In this document: piece by piece, positions 1-9,136 of the stretch
Numbering within the stretch: position 1 is the first letter of the stretch
How the letters are laid out: the number at the start of each line of letters is the position of its first letter
Origin: Rhizobium sp. Root482
GTDB lineage: Bacteria > Pseudomonadota > Alphaproteobacteria > Rhizobiales > Rhizobiaceae
Reading direction: 5' to 3'
NCBI RefSeq assembly: GCF_001426565.1
Contig: NZ_LMFA01000021.1
Location: forward strand, 266,457-330,456
Length of the DNA stretch: 64,000 bases
The notes under the pieces: model-generated
Told to the model about the DNA's origin: nothing
What the model saw: the letters and a program-made list of their open reading frames with translations, nothing else
The model's database searches: none
Program-made: the position numbers and the translations under genes

Positions 1-276
1 AATGCTGACATCGGAGAAATAGCCGGTGGAATAGAGGCGCTTTACGGAAGCGTCGATCTCTGCATTGCTGAAGCTCTTGCCGGGAACGATGGTGATGTTG
101 GCGCGGACGGTTTCAGGGCTGACGCGCGTGGCACCACGAACTTCGACACGGCTGATGGTGGCAGCCTCTGCGACAGAGGCACTTGCAAGCGTTACAATGC
201 CGCTCCCCGTTGCAACCATGCTGGCAGACAGCGCAACCGCCGACACCGCGTTCAAAAACTTTGAACCAGCTTTCAT
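1..276 (-). CDS. bamA: BamA outer-membrane assembly factor, N-terminal part (cut by window edge)
   Basis: Only the first 92 codons are inside the window; the gene runs off the left edge. BamA is the outer-membrane barrel that folds and inserts other beta-barrel proteins. The visible part shows a signal peptide (Lys-3, a hydrophobic run at about 8-35, and a likely cleavage site near ASVAEAA) followed by the start of the first POTRA domain, with the motif ISRVEVRGATRVSPETVR. The ATG at 274-276 is preceded by the purine-rich stretch AAGAAGG. Position directly downstream of rseP on the same strand matches the rseP-bamA order conserved in alphaproteobacteria. Identification rests on the N-terminus and on context only. 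Confidence 0.85.
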   Translation of the reverse strand, partial: MKAGSKFLNAVSAVALSASMVATGSGIVTLASASVAEAATISRVEVRGATRVSPETVRANITIVPGKSFSNAEIDASVKRLYSTGYFSDVSI

Positions 277-421
277 AAATCTTACCTTCTTCCCAATGCC
301 CCGCAGCGAACTCGTACCGACTCCGGTCACGGCTGCCGTTTTAACCGCTTTTCACATACAAGCAAGCCAGCACGTTAATTTCTGTTTACTTCAATTGAAA
401 CCGTGTCCTAACAGTCACTAC

Positions 422-447
422 GGAATTGCTTTATCGTAAACAATTCC
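422..447. promoter_or_regulatory. 7-bp inverted repeat in the rseP-bamA intergenic region
   Basis: GGAATTG (422-428) and CAATTCC (441-447) form a perfect inverted repeat with a 12-base spacer. It lies about 150 bases upstream of the bamA start in the 247-base gap after rseP. It could be an operator or the stem of a small hairpin. There is no family match, so its function is unknown. Confidence 0.25.
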
Positions 448-523
448 TTTCGATCAACCCTTTGAAATATCAACAGGGAGGATCGCCTCAACTTAGGCAG
501 CGCCCACCGGGGCACACCTGAAA

Positions 524-1657
524 CTAGCCCAGGAGCAGACTTATATCGTTCCAGGTGGCAAAGACCATCAGCATCAGGATCATCGCAAAACCGATGCGGA
601 AGGCAATGTCCTGCGTGCCTGGTCCAACCGGTTTTCCGCGGACCGCTTCCACCGCATAAAACATCAGATGGCCACCATCAAGCACAGGAACCGGCATCAG
701 GTTGAGAAGCCCGATGGAAACCGAAAGAACCGCGGCCAGTTGCAGAACGGCGGCAACGCCGATGGTCGCCATCTGGCCGGAGGCCTGAGCGACGCGGATA
801 GGCCCGCCGAGCTGGTCCGCCTTCATTCGGCCTGTGACGAGATTGGCGAGATAATCGAATGTACCGGTGACGATATGCCAGCTCTCGATCGCACCCTGCC
901 CCACCGCCTCCAAAGGACCGAAGGTTTTGACGCGGAAGTTCCCGGACTCCTGGTTGGTCAGGATGCCGATGATGCCGAGTTCCATCTTGTTGCCGAACTG
1001 GTCGGTGATCTCGGTGCGCTGGGGCACCATCGTCAGGTCGAGCAATTGTTCGTCGCGCTTGACCTGGATGGTGATCGGCATTTCCGGGCGAACGCTGACA
1101 TAACGGCGCACATCGTCGAAGGTGGTGACCGCATTGCCGTCGATGGAGACCAGCAGGTCTCCCGGCTTGACGCCGGCGCTGGCGGCCGCGCTATTCTCCT
1201 TGACCTCGGACACGACCGGATCGGCCACCGGCTTGCCATAGATCGAAAACAGCACCGCGAAGATCGCGATCGCCAGGAGGAAATTGGCGATCGGGCCGGC
1301 AGCCACGGTCGCGGCGCGCTTCCACAATTTGGCGCCAAGGAAAGTCCGGTCGCGCTCGGCCTCCGAATAGCTCGCCAGCCGCTCATAGTCCGGCGTGCTC
1401 GCGGCATCTTCGTCGCCAAAGAATTTGACATAGCCGCCGAGCGGGATGGCGCAGATCTTCCAGCGCGTCCCCTGCCTGTCGGTATAGCCGACAAGTTCCG
1501 GCCCGAAGCCGACGGCAAAAGTGAGGATGCGGATGCCCGACCAGCGGCCGATCAGGTAGTGGCCCATCTCGTGCACGAAGACGAGCAGGGTAAGCACCAG
1601 TAGGAACGGCACGATATAGCCGAGAATCAGTTGAAGCATATCGGCCAGTTGAGCCAT
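524..1657 (-). CDS. rseP: RseP/YaeL site-2 intramembrane zinc metalloprotease
   Basis: This is a 377-residue inner-membrane protease of the M50 (S2P) family, which performs the second, intramembrane cut of anti-sigma factors in envelope stress signalling and can also clear signal-peptide remnants. The zinc-binding HEMGH lies at about residues 29-33 inside the first membrane helix. A periplasmic PDZ domain follows in the middle (VKPGDLLVSIDG), and the third zinc ligand is in the PVPVLDGGH motif near residue 325, inside a C-terminal membrane segment. Length is a little under the 450 residues of E. coli RseP because there is one PDZ domain rather than two, as is common in alphaproteobacteria. 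It follows cdsA by 27 bases and precedes bamA. Confidence 0.95.
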   Translation of the reverse strand: MAQLADMLQLILGYIVPFLLVLTLLVFVHEMGHYLIGRWSGIRILTFAVGFGPELVGYTDRQGTRWKICAIPLGGYVKFFGDEDAASTPDYERLASYSEAERDRTFLGAKLWKRAATVAAGPIANFLLAIAIFAVLFSIYGKPVADPVVSEVKENSAAASAGVKPGDLLVSIDGNAVTTFDDVRRYVSVRPEMPITIQVKRDEQLLDLTMVPQRTEITDQFGNKMELGIIGILTNQESGNFRVKTFGPLEAVGQGAIESWHIVTGTFDYLANLVTGRMKADQLGGPIRVAQASGQMATIGVAAVLQLAAVLSVSIGLLNLMPVPVLDGGHLMFYAVEAVRGKPVGPGTQDIAFRIGFAMILMLMVFATWNDISLLLG

Positions 1658-1684
1658 GTCGTCCTCGATCGGTATGCCGGGACC

Positions 1685-2518
1685 TCAAGGCCTCAGCAGG
1701 ATTGCCCCCATGGGCAGTTCCGGCCCGCCAACGGACAGAACCTGCACCAAGGATATCAGAAGCGCGGCAAAGCAGGCAAAAACAAGTCCGTCAACCCGGT
1801 CCATGACGCCGCCATGCCCGGGAATGAGCTTGCTCGAATCCTTCACGCCGAAGCGGCGCTTGATATAGGATTCGAAGAGATCGCCGAGCTGGCTTGCAAT
1901 GGAAAGCGCAAGCGCAAGCACGGCAATGCGTGCCTCGTCGAGCGAAAAATAGCTGAGATAGACCGCAACGCCGGCAACGACGCCGGAAATGGCGCCGCCG
2001 ATGGCGCCCGACCAGGTTTTTCCCGGCGAAATGGCCGGCGCCAGTTTCGGCCCGCCGATCGCCCGGCCGGTAAAATAGGCAAGGATATCCGTTGCCCAGA
2101 CGACGGCGAAGATGAAGATCATCGCTACCAGGCCGATATCGCTGTCGCCGCGGATCGCCGAAAGCGAAATGCCGGTCAGGCCTGCATAGACGATGCCGCC
2201 CGGCAGCCACCATGTGCCACCGCGCAGCAAGACCCATATACCCGCCGCGACGGCAAAGCCGGCAAGCGCCAGCAAGGTCATATCAGCGCCATCGAACAGG
2301 ATCAGCGCGGCGATCACCACTTGCGCAAGCCAGCCGAAGGCATTGCCCTGAAAATCGCGCTCGGCAAGCCGAGTGATGGTCGACCATTCGTGGTAGACAA
2401 GCAGGGCAATCGCCACCGAGAGCAACTGGAACAATGTGCCGCCCATCCAGGTGGCGCCGAGCGTGACGGCTGCCAGGACGATTCCGGAGACGATACGGAG
2501 TTGCAATTCCTTCTGCAT
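1685..2518 (-). CDS. cdsA: Phosphatidate cytidylyltransferase (CDP-diglyceride synthase)
   Basis: This 277-residue integral membrane enzyme makes CDP-diacylglycerol from CTP and phosphatidic acid, the branch-point precursor of all phospholipids. Multiple hydrophobic helices cover the protein. The family signature lies near the C-terminus: SYIKRRFGVKDSSK followed by IPGHGGVMDR, containing the conserved KD and HGG-x-x-DR residues. The ATG at 2516-2518 overlaps the uppS stop by one base (TGATG), implying translational coupling; a GTG one codon upstream is also possible. It sits between uppS and rseP, the usual order. Confidence 0.95.
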   Translation of the reverse strand: MQKELQLRIVSGIVLAAVTLGATWMGGTLFQLLSVAIALLVYHEWSTITRLAERDFQGNAFGWLAQVVIAALILFDGADMTLLALAGFAVAAGIWVLLRGGTWWLPGGIVYAGLTGISLSAIRGDSDIGLVAMIFIFAVVWATDILAYFTGRAIGGPKLAPAISPGKTWSGAIGGAISGVVAGVAVYLSYFSLDEARIAVLALALSIASQLGDLFESYIKRRFGVKDSSKLIPGHGGVMDRVDGLVFACFAALLISLVQVLSVGGPELPMGAILLRP

Positions 2519-3261
2519 CACGAACCGACCGCCAGTGTCTGCGGCACGAGACCGCCGAAACGACGCTCCCGCCCGGCATAGGTTTTCAGCGCCGTCAGGA
2601 AGACGTCGCGGTTGAAATCGGGCCAGAGTTCGGGAACGAACAGCAATTCGGAATAGGCCGCCTGCCAGAGGAGAAAATTCGACAGCCGCTCCTCGCCGCT
2701 GGTGCGCAGCACGAGATCGGGATCGGGGATCCCGGCGGTATCGAGCCTGCCGGCGATGCGCTCCGGCGTAATCTGTTCGGCCGAAAGCCGCCCCTGCGCG
2801 ACGTCGAGCGCCAGCGACTGCATGGCACGGGTCATCTCGTCGCGCGATCCGTAGTTGAAGGCAATGACGAGCGTGATGCCGGTATTGCCGCGCGTCGTGT
2901 CCTCGGCCTCGAGGAGCAGAGGCAGGATGTCGCCGCGAAGATTGGCCCTGTCGCCGATCACCCGGATGCGGACGTTCTGGTGGTGAAGGTCGGCGAGATC
3001 GCGCCGGATGAAGGCCTTGAGCAGACCCATCAGGTCGGAGACCTCAGCCTCCGGCCGGCGCCAGTTTTCCGAGGAAAAGGCAAAGAGTGTCAGGTAGCGA
3101 ATCCCCACCTCGCCGGCAGTGCGAACCGCCTCGCGAACGGCCTCGACCCCCTTGCGATGGCCCATCGTGCGCGGAAGTCCGCGCAGATTCGCCCAGCGGC
3201 CGTTACCATCCATGATGATGGCCACGTGCGTGGGAACATTTCTAGGCAAGGGATTCGACAT
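2518..3261 (-). CDS. uppS: Isoprenyl (undecaprenyl) diphosphate synthase
   Basis: This 247-residue cytosolic cis-prenyltransferase elongates farnesyl diphosphate with isopentenyl diphosphate to make the C55 lipid carrier for peptidoglycan and O-antigen. The N-terminal motif [13 protein letters not shown] holds the catalytic Asp at about residue 18. The C-terminal substrate-binding motif [16 protein letters not shown] is intact. I chose the ATG at 3259-3261; a TTG directly upstream would add one residue. It follows frr by 33 bases and overlaps cdsA. Confidence 0.95.
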   Translation of the reverse strand: MSNPLPRNVPTHVAIIMDGNGRWANLRGLPRTMGHRKGVEAVREAVRTAGEVGIRYLTLFAFSSENWRRPEAEVSDLMGLLKAFIRRDLADLHHQNVRIRVIGDRANLRGDILPLLLEAEDTTRGNTGITLVIAFNYGSRDEMTRAMQSLALDVAQGRLSAEQITPERIAGRLDTAGIPDPDLVLRTSGEERLSNFLLWQAAYSELLFVPELWPDFNRDVFLTALKTYAGRERRFGGLVPQTLAVGS

Positions 3262-3294
3262 CAACGGCCCGACAAACAGAGATTCGCAAGCAGA

Positions 3295-3855
3295 CTAGAC
3301 CTGCATGATTTCCTTTTCCTTCTCGCCGAGCAAGCGGTCGATGTCGGAAATCATATCGTCGGTGATCTTCTGGACCTTTTCCGACTGGCCACGGCTTACA
3401 TCCTGGCCGATGTCGCCATCCTTTTCGGCTTTTTTCAGGCTGTCCATGCCGTCGCGACGAACATTGCGCACGGCGATCTTTGCCTTTTCGGCATAGTCAT
3501 GCGCCACCTTCACCAGAGACCGGCGGCGCTCTTCGTTCAATTCCGGCAGCGGAATGCGCAGGTTCTGACCATCGACGATCGGATTGAGGCCGAGATTGGA
3601 CTCGCGGATCGCCCGGTCGACCGCATTCACCATCGACTTGTCCCAGATCGACACCCCGAGCATGCGCGCTTCCGGCACGGTGATATTGGCCACCTGGTTC
3701 AACGGCACGCGCGAACCATAGGCCTCGACCATCACCGGATCGAGAACATTGGCCGAGGCGCGCCCCGTGCGCAGCGATGCGATATCGCTTTTGAACGCAG
3801 TAATCGCGCCGTCCATGCGGCGCTTCAGGTCATTCAGGTCAATACCTTCACTCAT
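3295..3855 (-). CDS. frr: Ribosome recycling factor
   Basis: This 186-residue protein, the normal family length, splits post-termination ribosomes together with EF-G. It begins [18 protein letters not shown] and contains the conserved RTGRAS segment and the ...[16 protein letters not shown] region of the three-helix bundle. It is 48 bases downstream of pyrH and followed by uppS, the widespread bacterial pyrH-frr-uppS arrangement. Confidence 0.97.
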   Translation of the reverse strand: MSEGIDLNDLKRRMDGAITAFKSDIASLRTGRASANVLDPVMVEAYGSRVPLNQVANITVPEARMLGVSIWDKSMVNAVDRAIRESNLGLNPIVDGQNLRIPLPELNEERRRSLVKVAHDYAEKAKIAVRNVRRDGMDSLKKAEKDGDIGQDVSRGQSEKVQKITDDMISDIDRLLGEKEKEIMQV

Positions 3856-3903
3856 GGATCAAACTCCCGTTCTCGCGGCGGCCCTGCGGCCGCCCTGGAC
3901 TGC

Positions 3904-4626
3904 TCAATTGTCGGTTACGATCGTCGCCCGGCCACCGCCGGTCAGAATTTCCGCGAAACCGCCCTTCTCGTGGATCGAGAAGACGATAATCGGGATACTG
4001 TTTTCGCGTGCCAGCGCCACGGCGGCGACATCCATTACCGCCAGGCCCTGCTTGAGAACCTCGCTGTGGGTCAGCCGGTCGAAACGCACGGCATTCGGAT
4101 CCTTCTTCGGATCGGCGGTATAGATGCCATCGACTTGCGTTCCCTTGAAGATCGCCTCGGCGCCCATTTCCGCGGCCCGAAGTGCCGCCGCCGAGTCCGT
4201 GGTGAAGAACGGATTGCCGGTGCCGCCGGCAAAGATCACCACGCGGCCGAGCGAGAGGTGGTAGAGCGTCGCGCGCTGCGAAAAGCTCTCGCAGATCTCC
4301 GGCATGGCGATGGCCGAAAGAACGACCGTATCGACGTCCAGCTTGCGCAGCGAGGTCGCCAGCGCCAACGCGTTGATGATGGTCGCCAGCATGCCCATGT
4401 GATCGCCGGTCACCCGGTCGCCCCCCTTGGAGGCCACCGCCACGCCGCGGAAGATGTTACCACCGCCGACGACGACCCCGACCTCCACGCCCATGGCGCG
4501 CGCTTCGGCAATGTCGGAAGCAATCCGGTCGGCGACGGCAACGTCGATGCCAAAACCCTGGTTTCCCATGAGAGCTTCGCCGGAGGCCTTCAAAAGCACG
4601 CGTTTATAAAGGGGGGTGGCCGGCAT
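3904..4626 (-). CDS. pyrH: Uridylate kinase (UMP kinase)
   Basis: This 240-residue hexameric amino-acid-kinase-fold enzyme phosphorylates UMP to UDP. The N-terminus carries LLKASGEALMG, the phosphate-binding lysine and glycine region. VVVGGGNIFRG and TGDHMGMLAT are typical of bacterial PyrH. The C-terminal half has the TDSAAALRAAEMGAEAIFKG segment and the nucleotide-binding TADPKKDP. It starts at the ATG at 4624-4626 and is separated from tsf by 181 bases. Confidence 0.97.
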   Translation of the reverse strand: MPATPLYKRVLLKASGEALMGNQGFGIDVAVADRIASDIAEARAMGVEVGVVVGGGNIFRGVAVASKGGDRVTGDHMGMLATIINALALATSLRKLDVDTVVLSAIAMPEICESFSQRATLYHLSLGRVVIFAGGTGNPFFTTDSAAALRAAEMGAEAIFKGTQVDGIYTADPKKDPNAVRFDRLTHSEVLKQGLAVMDVAAVALARENSIPIIVFSIHEKGGFAEILTGGGRATIVTDN

Positions 4627-4753
4627 CGTCGCTCCTGTCCAAGGGCACCCGGCAGGGTGCGAAAACTATCCGTCACCTCTGCGCGGCCGACATCGTTCCG
4701 GTGATCCGGAAAGGAGCCTGCGTCAAATGCGGTGACGATGCCGGATACACGAA

Positions 4754-4779
4754 GGGCACCGCGTTGTCACGCGATGCCC
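4754..4779 (-). terminator. Candidate terminator hairpin downstream of tsf
   Basis: GGGCACCGCG (4754-4763) and CGCGATGCCC (4770-4779) flank a 6-base loop. Read on the minus strand it is a 10-bp stem with one G-U wobble, 28 bases after the tsf stop. The following tract (CTTCGTGT) is only weakly T-rich, so it may be a partial terminator or an mRNA 3'-end stabiliser. Confidence 0.4.
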
Positions 4780-4807
4780 CATGGTTTTCCAAATCAGGAT
4801 GAAAAAA

Positions 4808-5731
4808 TCAACCCTTGGCGACAGCGGCCACTTCGGCTGCGAAGTCGCTCTCTTCCTTCTCGACGCCTTCGCCGAGCAGGAGGCGGGCCATGCCGGTCAC
4901 CTCGATCGGCGCGCCGACGGTCTTTTCAGCTTCCTTGACGGCCGCTTCGACAGTGAGGTCCGGGTTCATCACGAAAGCCTGCGACAGAAGCGCGACTTCC
5001 TCGAAGAACTTGCGCATGCGGCCTTCGACCATCTTCTCGATGATGTTGTCCGGCTTGCCGGAGGCGCGGGACTGTTCGATGAAGATGTTGCGTTCGCGCT
5101 CGGCGACGGTGGCATCGACTTCGGTCGAACGGATTGCCAGCGGGTTGGTCGCGGCAATGTGCATGGCGACCTGGCGGCCGATGGCGTTCAGGGCTTCCTT
5201 GTCGCCGGTCGACTTCAGCGCGACGAGAACGCCGAGCTTGCCGAGGCCGTCGGCAACGGAGTTGTGGATGTAGGTGGCGACCACGCCGTCCTCGACGGAG
5301 AGAAGGGCTGCGCGACGAAGCGACATGTTCTCGCCGATGGTGGCGATCGCATCGGTGACCGTGTCGGAGACCGACTTGCCGGTGGCCGGATAGTTAGCTG
5401 CGCCGATTGCTTCCACGGTGCCATCGGTATCGACGGCGACGGCAGCGACGCCGCGCACGAGATCCTGGAAGGCGTCGTTGCGGGCGACGAAGTCGGTTTC
5501 CGAGTTAAGCTCGATGACGACAGCTTTGGTGCCCTTGGCTGCGATCCCGATCAGACCTTCGGCGGCGGCACGGCCGGACTTCTTGTCGGCCTTGGCAATG
5601 CCCTTGGCGCGCAGCCAGTCGATCGCCGCTTCCATGTCGCCATTGGTTTCGCCGAGTGCCTTCTTGCAATCCATCATGCCTGCGCCGGTCTTTTCGCGCA
5701 GTTCCTTCACCATTGCTGCAGTAACGCTCAT
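4808..5731 (-). CDS. tsf: Translation elongation factor Ts
   Basis: This 307-residue protein is the GDP/GTP exchange factor for EF-Tu. I set the start at the ATG at 5729-5731 because the family N-terminus [18 protein letters not shown] begins there and an AGAGG tract lies just upstream; the reading frame stays open for 57 more codons but that part is not conserved. The N-terminal module includes the typical [22 protein letters not shown] region, followed by the core and dimerisation domains. It sits between rpsB and pyrH, the standard order. Confidence 0.97.
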   Translation of the reverse strand: MSVTAAMVKELREKTGAGMMDCKKALGETNGDMEAAIDWLRAKGIAKADKKSGRAAAEGLIGIAAKGTKAVVIELNSETDFVARNDAFQDLVRGVAAVAVDTDGTVEAIGAANYPATGKSVSDTVTDAIATIGENMSLRRAALLSVEDGVVATYIHNSVADGLGKLGVLVALKSTGDKEALNAIGRQVAMHIAATNPLAIRSTEVDATVAERERNIFIEQSRASGKPDNIIEKMVEGRMRKFFEEVALLSQAFVMNPDLTVEAAVKEAEKTVGAPIEVTGMARLLLGEGVEKEESDFAAEVAAVAKG

Positions 5732-5891
5732 CTTTTTTGCCTCTTCGTTTGTTCGGCTGGTGCGCTGCCAGAAAGCCGGCGCGATACCAGGAGGATGTGG
5801 CAGGGCATGACCCCTGAATGTGACGCCGCGATGAAATGTTCCATCCCGGCGATGCGCATCGTAACGACCGCCGCTTGGGGTCGGCCGGATG

Positions 5892-5933
5892 CAAAAGAAC
5901 AAGGCCGTTCACATTTTCAGTCGTAAACGGCCT
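5892..5933 (-). terminator. Hairpin between rpsB and tsf, possible attenuator or terminator
   Basis: AGGCCGTT (5902-5909) and AACGGCCT (5926-5933) form an 8-bp stem with a 16-base loop. On the minus strand it is followed by TGTTCTTTTG, a weak U tract. It lies 52 bases after the rpsB stop and about 170 bases before tsf, so it may lower read-through from rpsB into tsf. Confidence 0.45.
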
Positions 5934-5984
5934 CGTCCTGATTATATCGAGTGGAGCGGCGGGCAGGCCCGCCGTCCGGCCTTA

Positions 5985-6755
5985 TCAGGCTTCGGCAGCG
6001 ACTTCTTCGAGAGCCGGCTCAAGCGGCAGGTCGGAAGCGGCGCCGAGATCGCGGCCCGACGAGCTCTGCTGACGGGCGATGCCGTCGAGCGCTGCGCGCG
6101 AAACCAGGTCGCAATAGAGCGAGATGGCGCGGGACGCATCGTCGTTGCCGGGGATCGGGAAGTCGATCTGGTCCGGATCGCAGTTCGAATCGATGATCGC
6201 CACGACCGGGATGCCGAGACGCTTGGCTTCTTCGATCGCAATCGATTCCTTGTTGGTATCGATGATGAACATCAGGTCCGGCACGCCGCCCATGTCACGG
6301 ATACCGCCAAGAGCGCGGTTGAGCTTTTCGCGTTCGCGCTCGAGGTTCAGGCGTTCCTTCTTGGAATAGCCGGAGCCTTCCGAAGCGAGGATTTCGTCGA
6401 GCTTGCGCAGGCGCTGGATCGAGTTCGAAATCGTCTTCCAGTTGGTCATCATGCCGCCGAGCCAGCGGGCATTGACGTAATACTGAGCCGAACGCTTGGC
6501 AGCATCGGCGATGATTTCGGACGCCTGGCGCTTGGTGCCGACGAACAGAACGCGGCCGCCCTTGGCAACCGTGTCGCTGACGACCTGAAGGGCGCGCGAC
6601 AGAAGCGGAACGGTCTGTGCGAGATCGATGATGTGAACGTTGGAACGATCGCCGAAGATATACGGCTTCATTTTCGGGTTCCAGCGATGGGTCTGGTGAC
6701 CGAAGTGAACACCAGCTTCCAGAAGCTGGCGCATGCTAAAATCAGGCAATGCCAT
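5985..6755 (-). CDS. rpsB: Small ribosomal subunit protein S2
   Basis: This 256-residue protein is 30S subunit S2. The start at the ATG at 6753-6755 gives [20 protein letters not shown], the conserved family N-terminus, with GGAGAAAAGGC immediately upstream. Further conserved stretches include [25 protein letters not shown] and [12 protein letters not shown]. The C-terminal region [14 protein letters not shown] is typical of bacterial S2, followed by a longer acidic and Ala-rich tail. The open frame extends 21 codons further upstream without conservation. Confidence 0.97.
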   Translation of the reverse strand: MALPDFSMRQLLEAGVHFGHQTHRWNPKMKPYIFGDRSNVHIIDLAQTVPLLSRALQVVSDTVAKGGRVLFVGTKRQASEIIADAAKRSAQYYVNARWLGGMMTNWKTISNSIQRLRKLDEILASEGSGYSKKERLNLEREREKLNRALGGIRDMGGVPDLMFIIDTNKESIAIEEAKRLGIPVVAIIDSNCDPDQIDFPIPGNDDASRAISLYCDLVSRAALDGIARQQSSSGRDLGAASDLPLEPALEEVAAEA

Positions 6756-6796
6756 GCCTTTTCTCCTTTTCCGGTTGAACCTCCGCAAGGCAAACA

Positions 6797-6815
6797 GCAC
6801 TTTCTTCGAAAGTGC
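6797..6815 (-). other. Hairpin in the rpsB leader
   Basis: GCACTTTC (6797-6804) and GAAAGTGC (6808-6815) form a perfect 8-bp stem with a 3-base loop, 41 bases upstream of the rpsB start codon. It lies within the expected 5' untranslated region. Leader structures that let S2 repress its own mRNA are known in other bacteria; whether this is one is an inference. Confidence 0.4.
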
Positions 6816-6878
6816 CACCGGGTGGAACTGTCCGGATTTCTCCCGGATGGCCCCAAACCTTACGTGTGGAATGTGCTG

Positions 6879-6907
6879 CCCATACCCCCTGCCGCCCGAT
6901 AAATCAA
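6879..6907 (-). promoter_or_regulatory. Candidate sigma-70 promoter for rpsB
   Basis: On the minus strand TTGATT (6902-6907) and TATGGG (6879-6884) are separated by exactly 17 bases, about 125 bases upstream of rpsB. The -35 is good and the -10 moderate. It overlaps the gap after the DUF3108 gene. Confidence 0.4.
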
Positions 6908-6947
6908 GGGCAGGAAGGCGAAATACCGGGAGGTGGCAGAAAGAGCG

Positions 6948-7775
6948 TTACTTGCAGTCGCCCTGCTGGAACATTTCGAGGTCGGCCAGCTTGCCGCTCA
7001 GGACGAAATCGCCGTAATCCATCGTCAGGTCGCGGGTGATACCGTTTTCATAGAGCTTGAACTCCATGCGGTAGATCGGCACGGCGTCGCCTGTCGCCTC
7101 GTCGTTGAAATAGGAGATCGTCACTGGCCAGTAGGGTTTTGCCGCCATGGTGCCGGCCTTGCCGGCATCGGCATCGTCGGCAGCCGGCTTCTGCAACTTG
7201 GCGACCAGGGTCGTGGTGATCAGCGTCTTGTCGCCCGAATCGGAGCCGTCGAAGATACGCGATTCGAACAGCCTTTCGCCCTTCTTCGCCCGCTCGATCA
7301 CTTCGAGCATATGCTCGGTCGGAAACAGGCTCTGGGCGAGATCGATCTGTTTCTTGTCCGGCGAGGTCAGGTCGACGGTGACGCCGGCCTTCGCTTCATG
7401 GGCCGAGCCGCGCACTTCCTTGTCCAGCTTCTCGTCGGTGAATGACCGCGTCAGGAAACGGAAATTGCCGGTCTTCAGGTCTTCGTATGTGGTCGTCTGC
7501 TGATCGGTCAGCTTGATCTCGTCGCCGGTATCGACCTTGGTGACGAAGCGGAAACTGACGGTATAACCCTCGCAGGCCGAGCCGTTGAATTCATAGACCA
7601 TGCGCCCGTACATTCCGGAAATTCCCGACCGCTCTGAGGCATCCCTCAATTCGAGGTCGTAGACCGCGCGGTGCGGCACCAGGATGCTGGCCGATGCAGC
7701 GGAAACGCCGCCGGCAGGCAGGCTCGAAAAACACAGCCCCGCCAGAATGGCATGGGCAAAGCCTGAACGAAACAT
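6948..7775 (-). CDS. Exported DUF3108 domain protein
   Basis: This 275-residue protein has an N-terminal signal peptide (MFRSGFAHAILAGLCFSS, then likely cleavage after GVSA). The body resembles the DUF3108 family of periplasmic beta-rich proteins: VPHRAVYDLEL, GRMVYEFNGSACEGY and a late YRMEFKLYENGITRDL. The biochemical role of the family is unknown to me. The start was set at the ATG at 7773-7775 because it has a perfect AGGAGG 7-8 bases upstream and begins the signal peptide; the open frame extends further but is unlikely. It lies upstream of rpsB on the same strand and may be its own unit. Confidence 0.8.
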   Translation of the reverse strand: MFRSGFAHAILAGLCFSSLPAGGVSAASASILVPHRAVYDLELRDASERSGISGMYGRMVYEFNGSACEGYTVSFRFVTKVDTGDEIKLTDQQTTTYEDLKTGNFRFLTRSFTDEKLDKEVRGSAHEAKAGVTVDLTSPDKKQIDLAQSLFPTEHMLEVIERAKKGERLFESRIFDGSDSGDKTLITTTLVAKLQKPAADDADAGKAGTMAAKPYWPVTISYFNDEATGDAVPIYRMEFKLYENGITRDLTMDYGDFVLSGKLADLEMFQQGDCK

Positions 7776-7928
7776 CCGTTTCCTCCTGTTGGACTCGCCA
7801 CCAATGCTATAAGAACACATCCGGCGAAAGCGAGGCATAGATGAGCGCGGAGCGGCATATGACCACTTCATGATTCATGCTTTGCATGCAGCATTTGGTG
7901 AGAAAACACAATAATGACCGGAGATATC

Positions 7929-8396
7929 ATGTCCGCAGAGATCGAAGCACGCATCAAGGAAATGGGAATCACCCTGCCGCAGGCAGCCGCTCCCGCAGCC
8001 AATTATGTCCCCTTCGTCATCAGCGGGGTGCATCTTTATGTGTCCGGGCAATTGCCGATGGAGAACGGCAAGATCGCCATCACCGGCCATCTCGGCGATG
8101 GCGTCGATGTGGCCACGGGCCAGCGCGCCGCGGAACTCTGCGCCATCAACATTCTCGCCCAGGCAAAGGCGGCGCTCGGCGGCGATCTCTCGCGCATCCG
8201 CCGCATCGTCAAGCTCAACGGCTTCATCGCCTCGGCGCCGAGCTTCATCGAACAGCATCTCGTCATGAACGGCGCTTCCAACCTGATCGCCAAGGTTCTG
8301 GGCGACGCTGGCATCCATGCCCGGGCCGCCGTCGGAATGGCCTCCCTGCCCTTCAATGCCGCCGTCGAAGTCGACGCGGTGATCGAAATCGCATAA
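7929..8396 (+). CDS. RidA (YjgF/YER057c) family protein
   Basis: This 155-residue protein resembles the longer RidA-like subgroup. Canonical RidA hydrolyses reactive enamine/imine intermediates made by PLP enzymes; this subgroup is less studied. Recognisable parts are the YVSGQLPMENGKIAITGHLGDG segment and the C-terminal ARAAVGMASLPFNAAVEVDAVIEIA. The canonical arginine near the C-terminus of true RidA aligns with the ARAAVG region. The ATG at 7929 has GGAGA six bases upstream; an ATG 15 bases earlier has no good ribosome site. It is the first of a plus-strand run with the glycerophosphodiesterase 11 bases downstream. Confidence 0.8.
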   Translation: MSAEIEARIKEMGITLPQAAAPAANYVPFVISGVHLYVSGQLPMENGKIAITGHLGDGVDVATGQRAAELCAINILAQAKAALGGDLSRIRRIVKLNGFIASAPSFIEQHLVMNGASNLIAKVLGDAGIHARAAVGMASLPFNAAVEVDAVIEIA

Positions 8397-8407
8397 CGGA
8401 ATTGATC

Positions 8408-9133
8408 ATGAAAGACCTGTCCTGGCTGACGGCGCAGCCGATCGCCCATCGCGGCTACCATGACGTCAACCGTGGCATCTGGGAAAACACCCTCTCGGCC
8501 TTTTCCCGGGCGGTCGAGCACGGTTTCGCCATTGAATGCGACCTGCAATATACCGCCGACAGCGTGCCGGTGGTCTTTCATGATGACGACATGCAGCGGC
8601 TCTGCGGCATCAAGGGCGATATCCGCGCCAATACGGCCGGCGAACTCGGCCTTGTCGCCGTCGGCGGCACCGCCGACAAGGTGCCGACGCTCGGCCAGCT
8701 TCTCAGGCTGGTCAAGGGCCGCGTGCCGCTGGTCCTGGAATTGAAGGGCCGCAAGGGCGATGACGATGGCTTTGCCGATGCTGTGGTGGAGACGCTGGAA
8801 AACTACGATGGCCCCGTTGCCCTGATGAGCTTCGACCACTGGCTCCTCAAGGATTTGAAGGACCTCGACCCGCCCTGCCCGATCGGCCTGACGGCGGAGG
8901 GCAACCGGCCCGAGAATTTCGAGGTGCACGAGCAGGCGATGCAGCTTGGCCTCGATTTCATCTCCTATTTCTACGGCCATCTGCCAAATCCGTTCATCGA
9001 CCGGCAGAGGGCGCTCGGCCGGCCGGTGATCACCTGGACCGTCCGCGACCAGGCCGCGGTCGATCACACGTTCAGCCATGCAGATCAGATGACCTTCGAG
9101 GGTTTTGATCCGAAGGAAAGGCTTATCGCTTAG
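8408..9133 (+). CDS. ugpQ: Glycerophosphodiester phosphodiesterase
   Basis: This 241-residue cytosolic-type GDPD TIM-barrel enzyme cleaves glycerophosphodiesters to glycerol-3-phosphate and an alcohol. It shows the family metal and catalytic motifs in order: IAHRGYHD near residue 13, ENTLSAFSRAVEHGFAIECD (the acidic ligands), and PVVFHDDDMQRL with the second catalytic His. It ends with ITWTVRDQAAVDH, the typical final barrel strand. No signal peptide is seen. The start ATG at 8408 has only a weak GGAAT site. The name ugpQ is by family; the gene is not next to ugp transport genes. Confidence 0.85.
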   Translation: MKDLSWLTAQPIAHRGYHDVNRGIWENTLSAFSRAVEHGFAIECDLQYTADSVPVVFHDDDMQRLCGIKGDIRANTAGELGLVAVGGTADKVPTLGQLLRLVKGRVPLVLELKGRKGDDDGFADAVVETLENYDGPVALMSFDHWLLKDLKDLDPPCPIGLTAEGNRPENFEVHEQAMQLGLDFISYFYGHLPNPFIDRQRALGRPVITWTVRDQAAVDHTFSHADQMTFEGFDPKERLIA

Positions 9134-9136
9134 AGA

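Noticed and set aside
5902..5903. Longer upstream starts for tsf, rpsB, lpdA, pdhB, ntrC and the VOC gene
   Set aside because: The frames stay open upstream by chance in GC-rich DNA, but family N-termini and ribosome sites mark the shorter starts given in the features.
4781..5926. A 381-codon plus-strand open frame opposite tsf
   Set aside because: Antisense shadow of a highly conserved translation factor; no motif.
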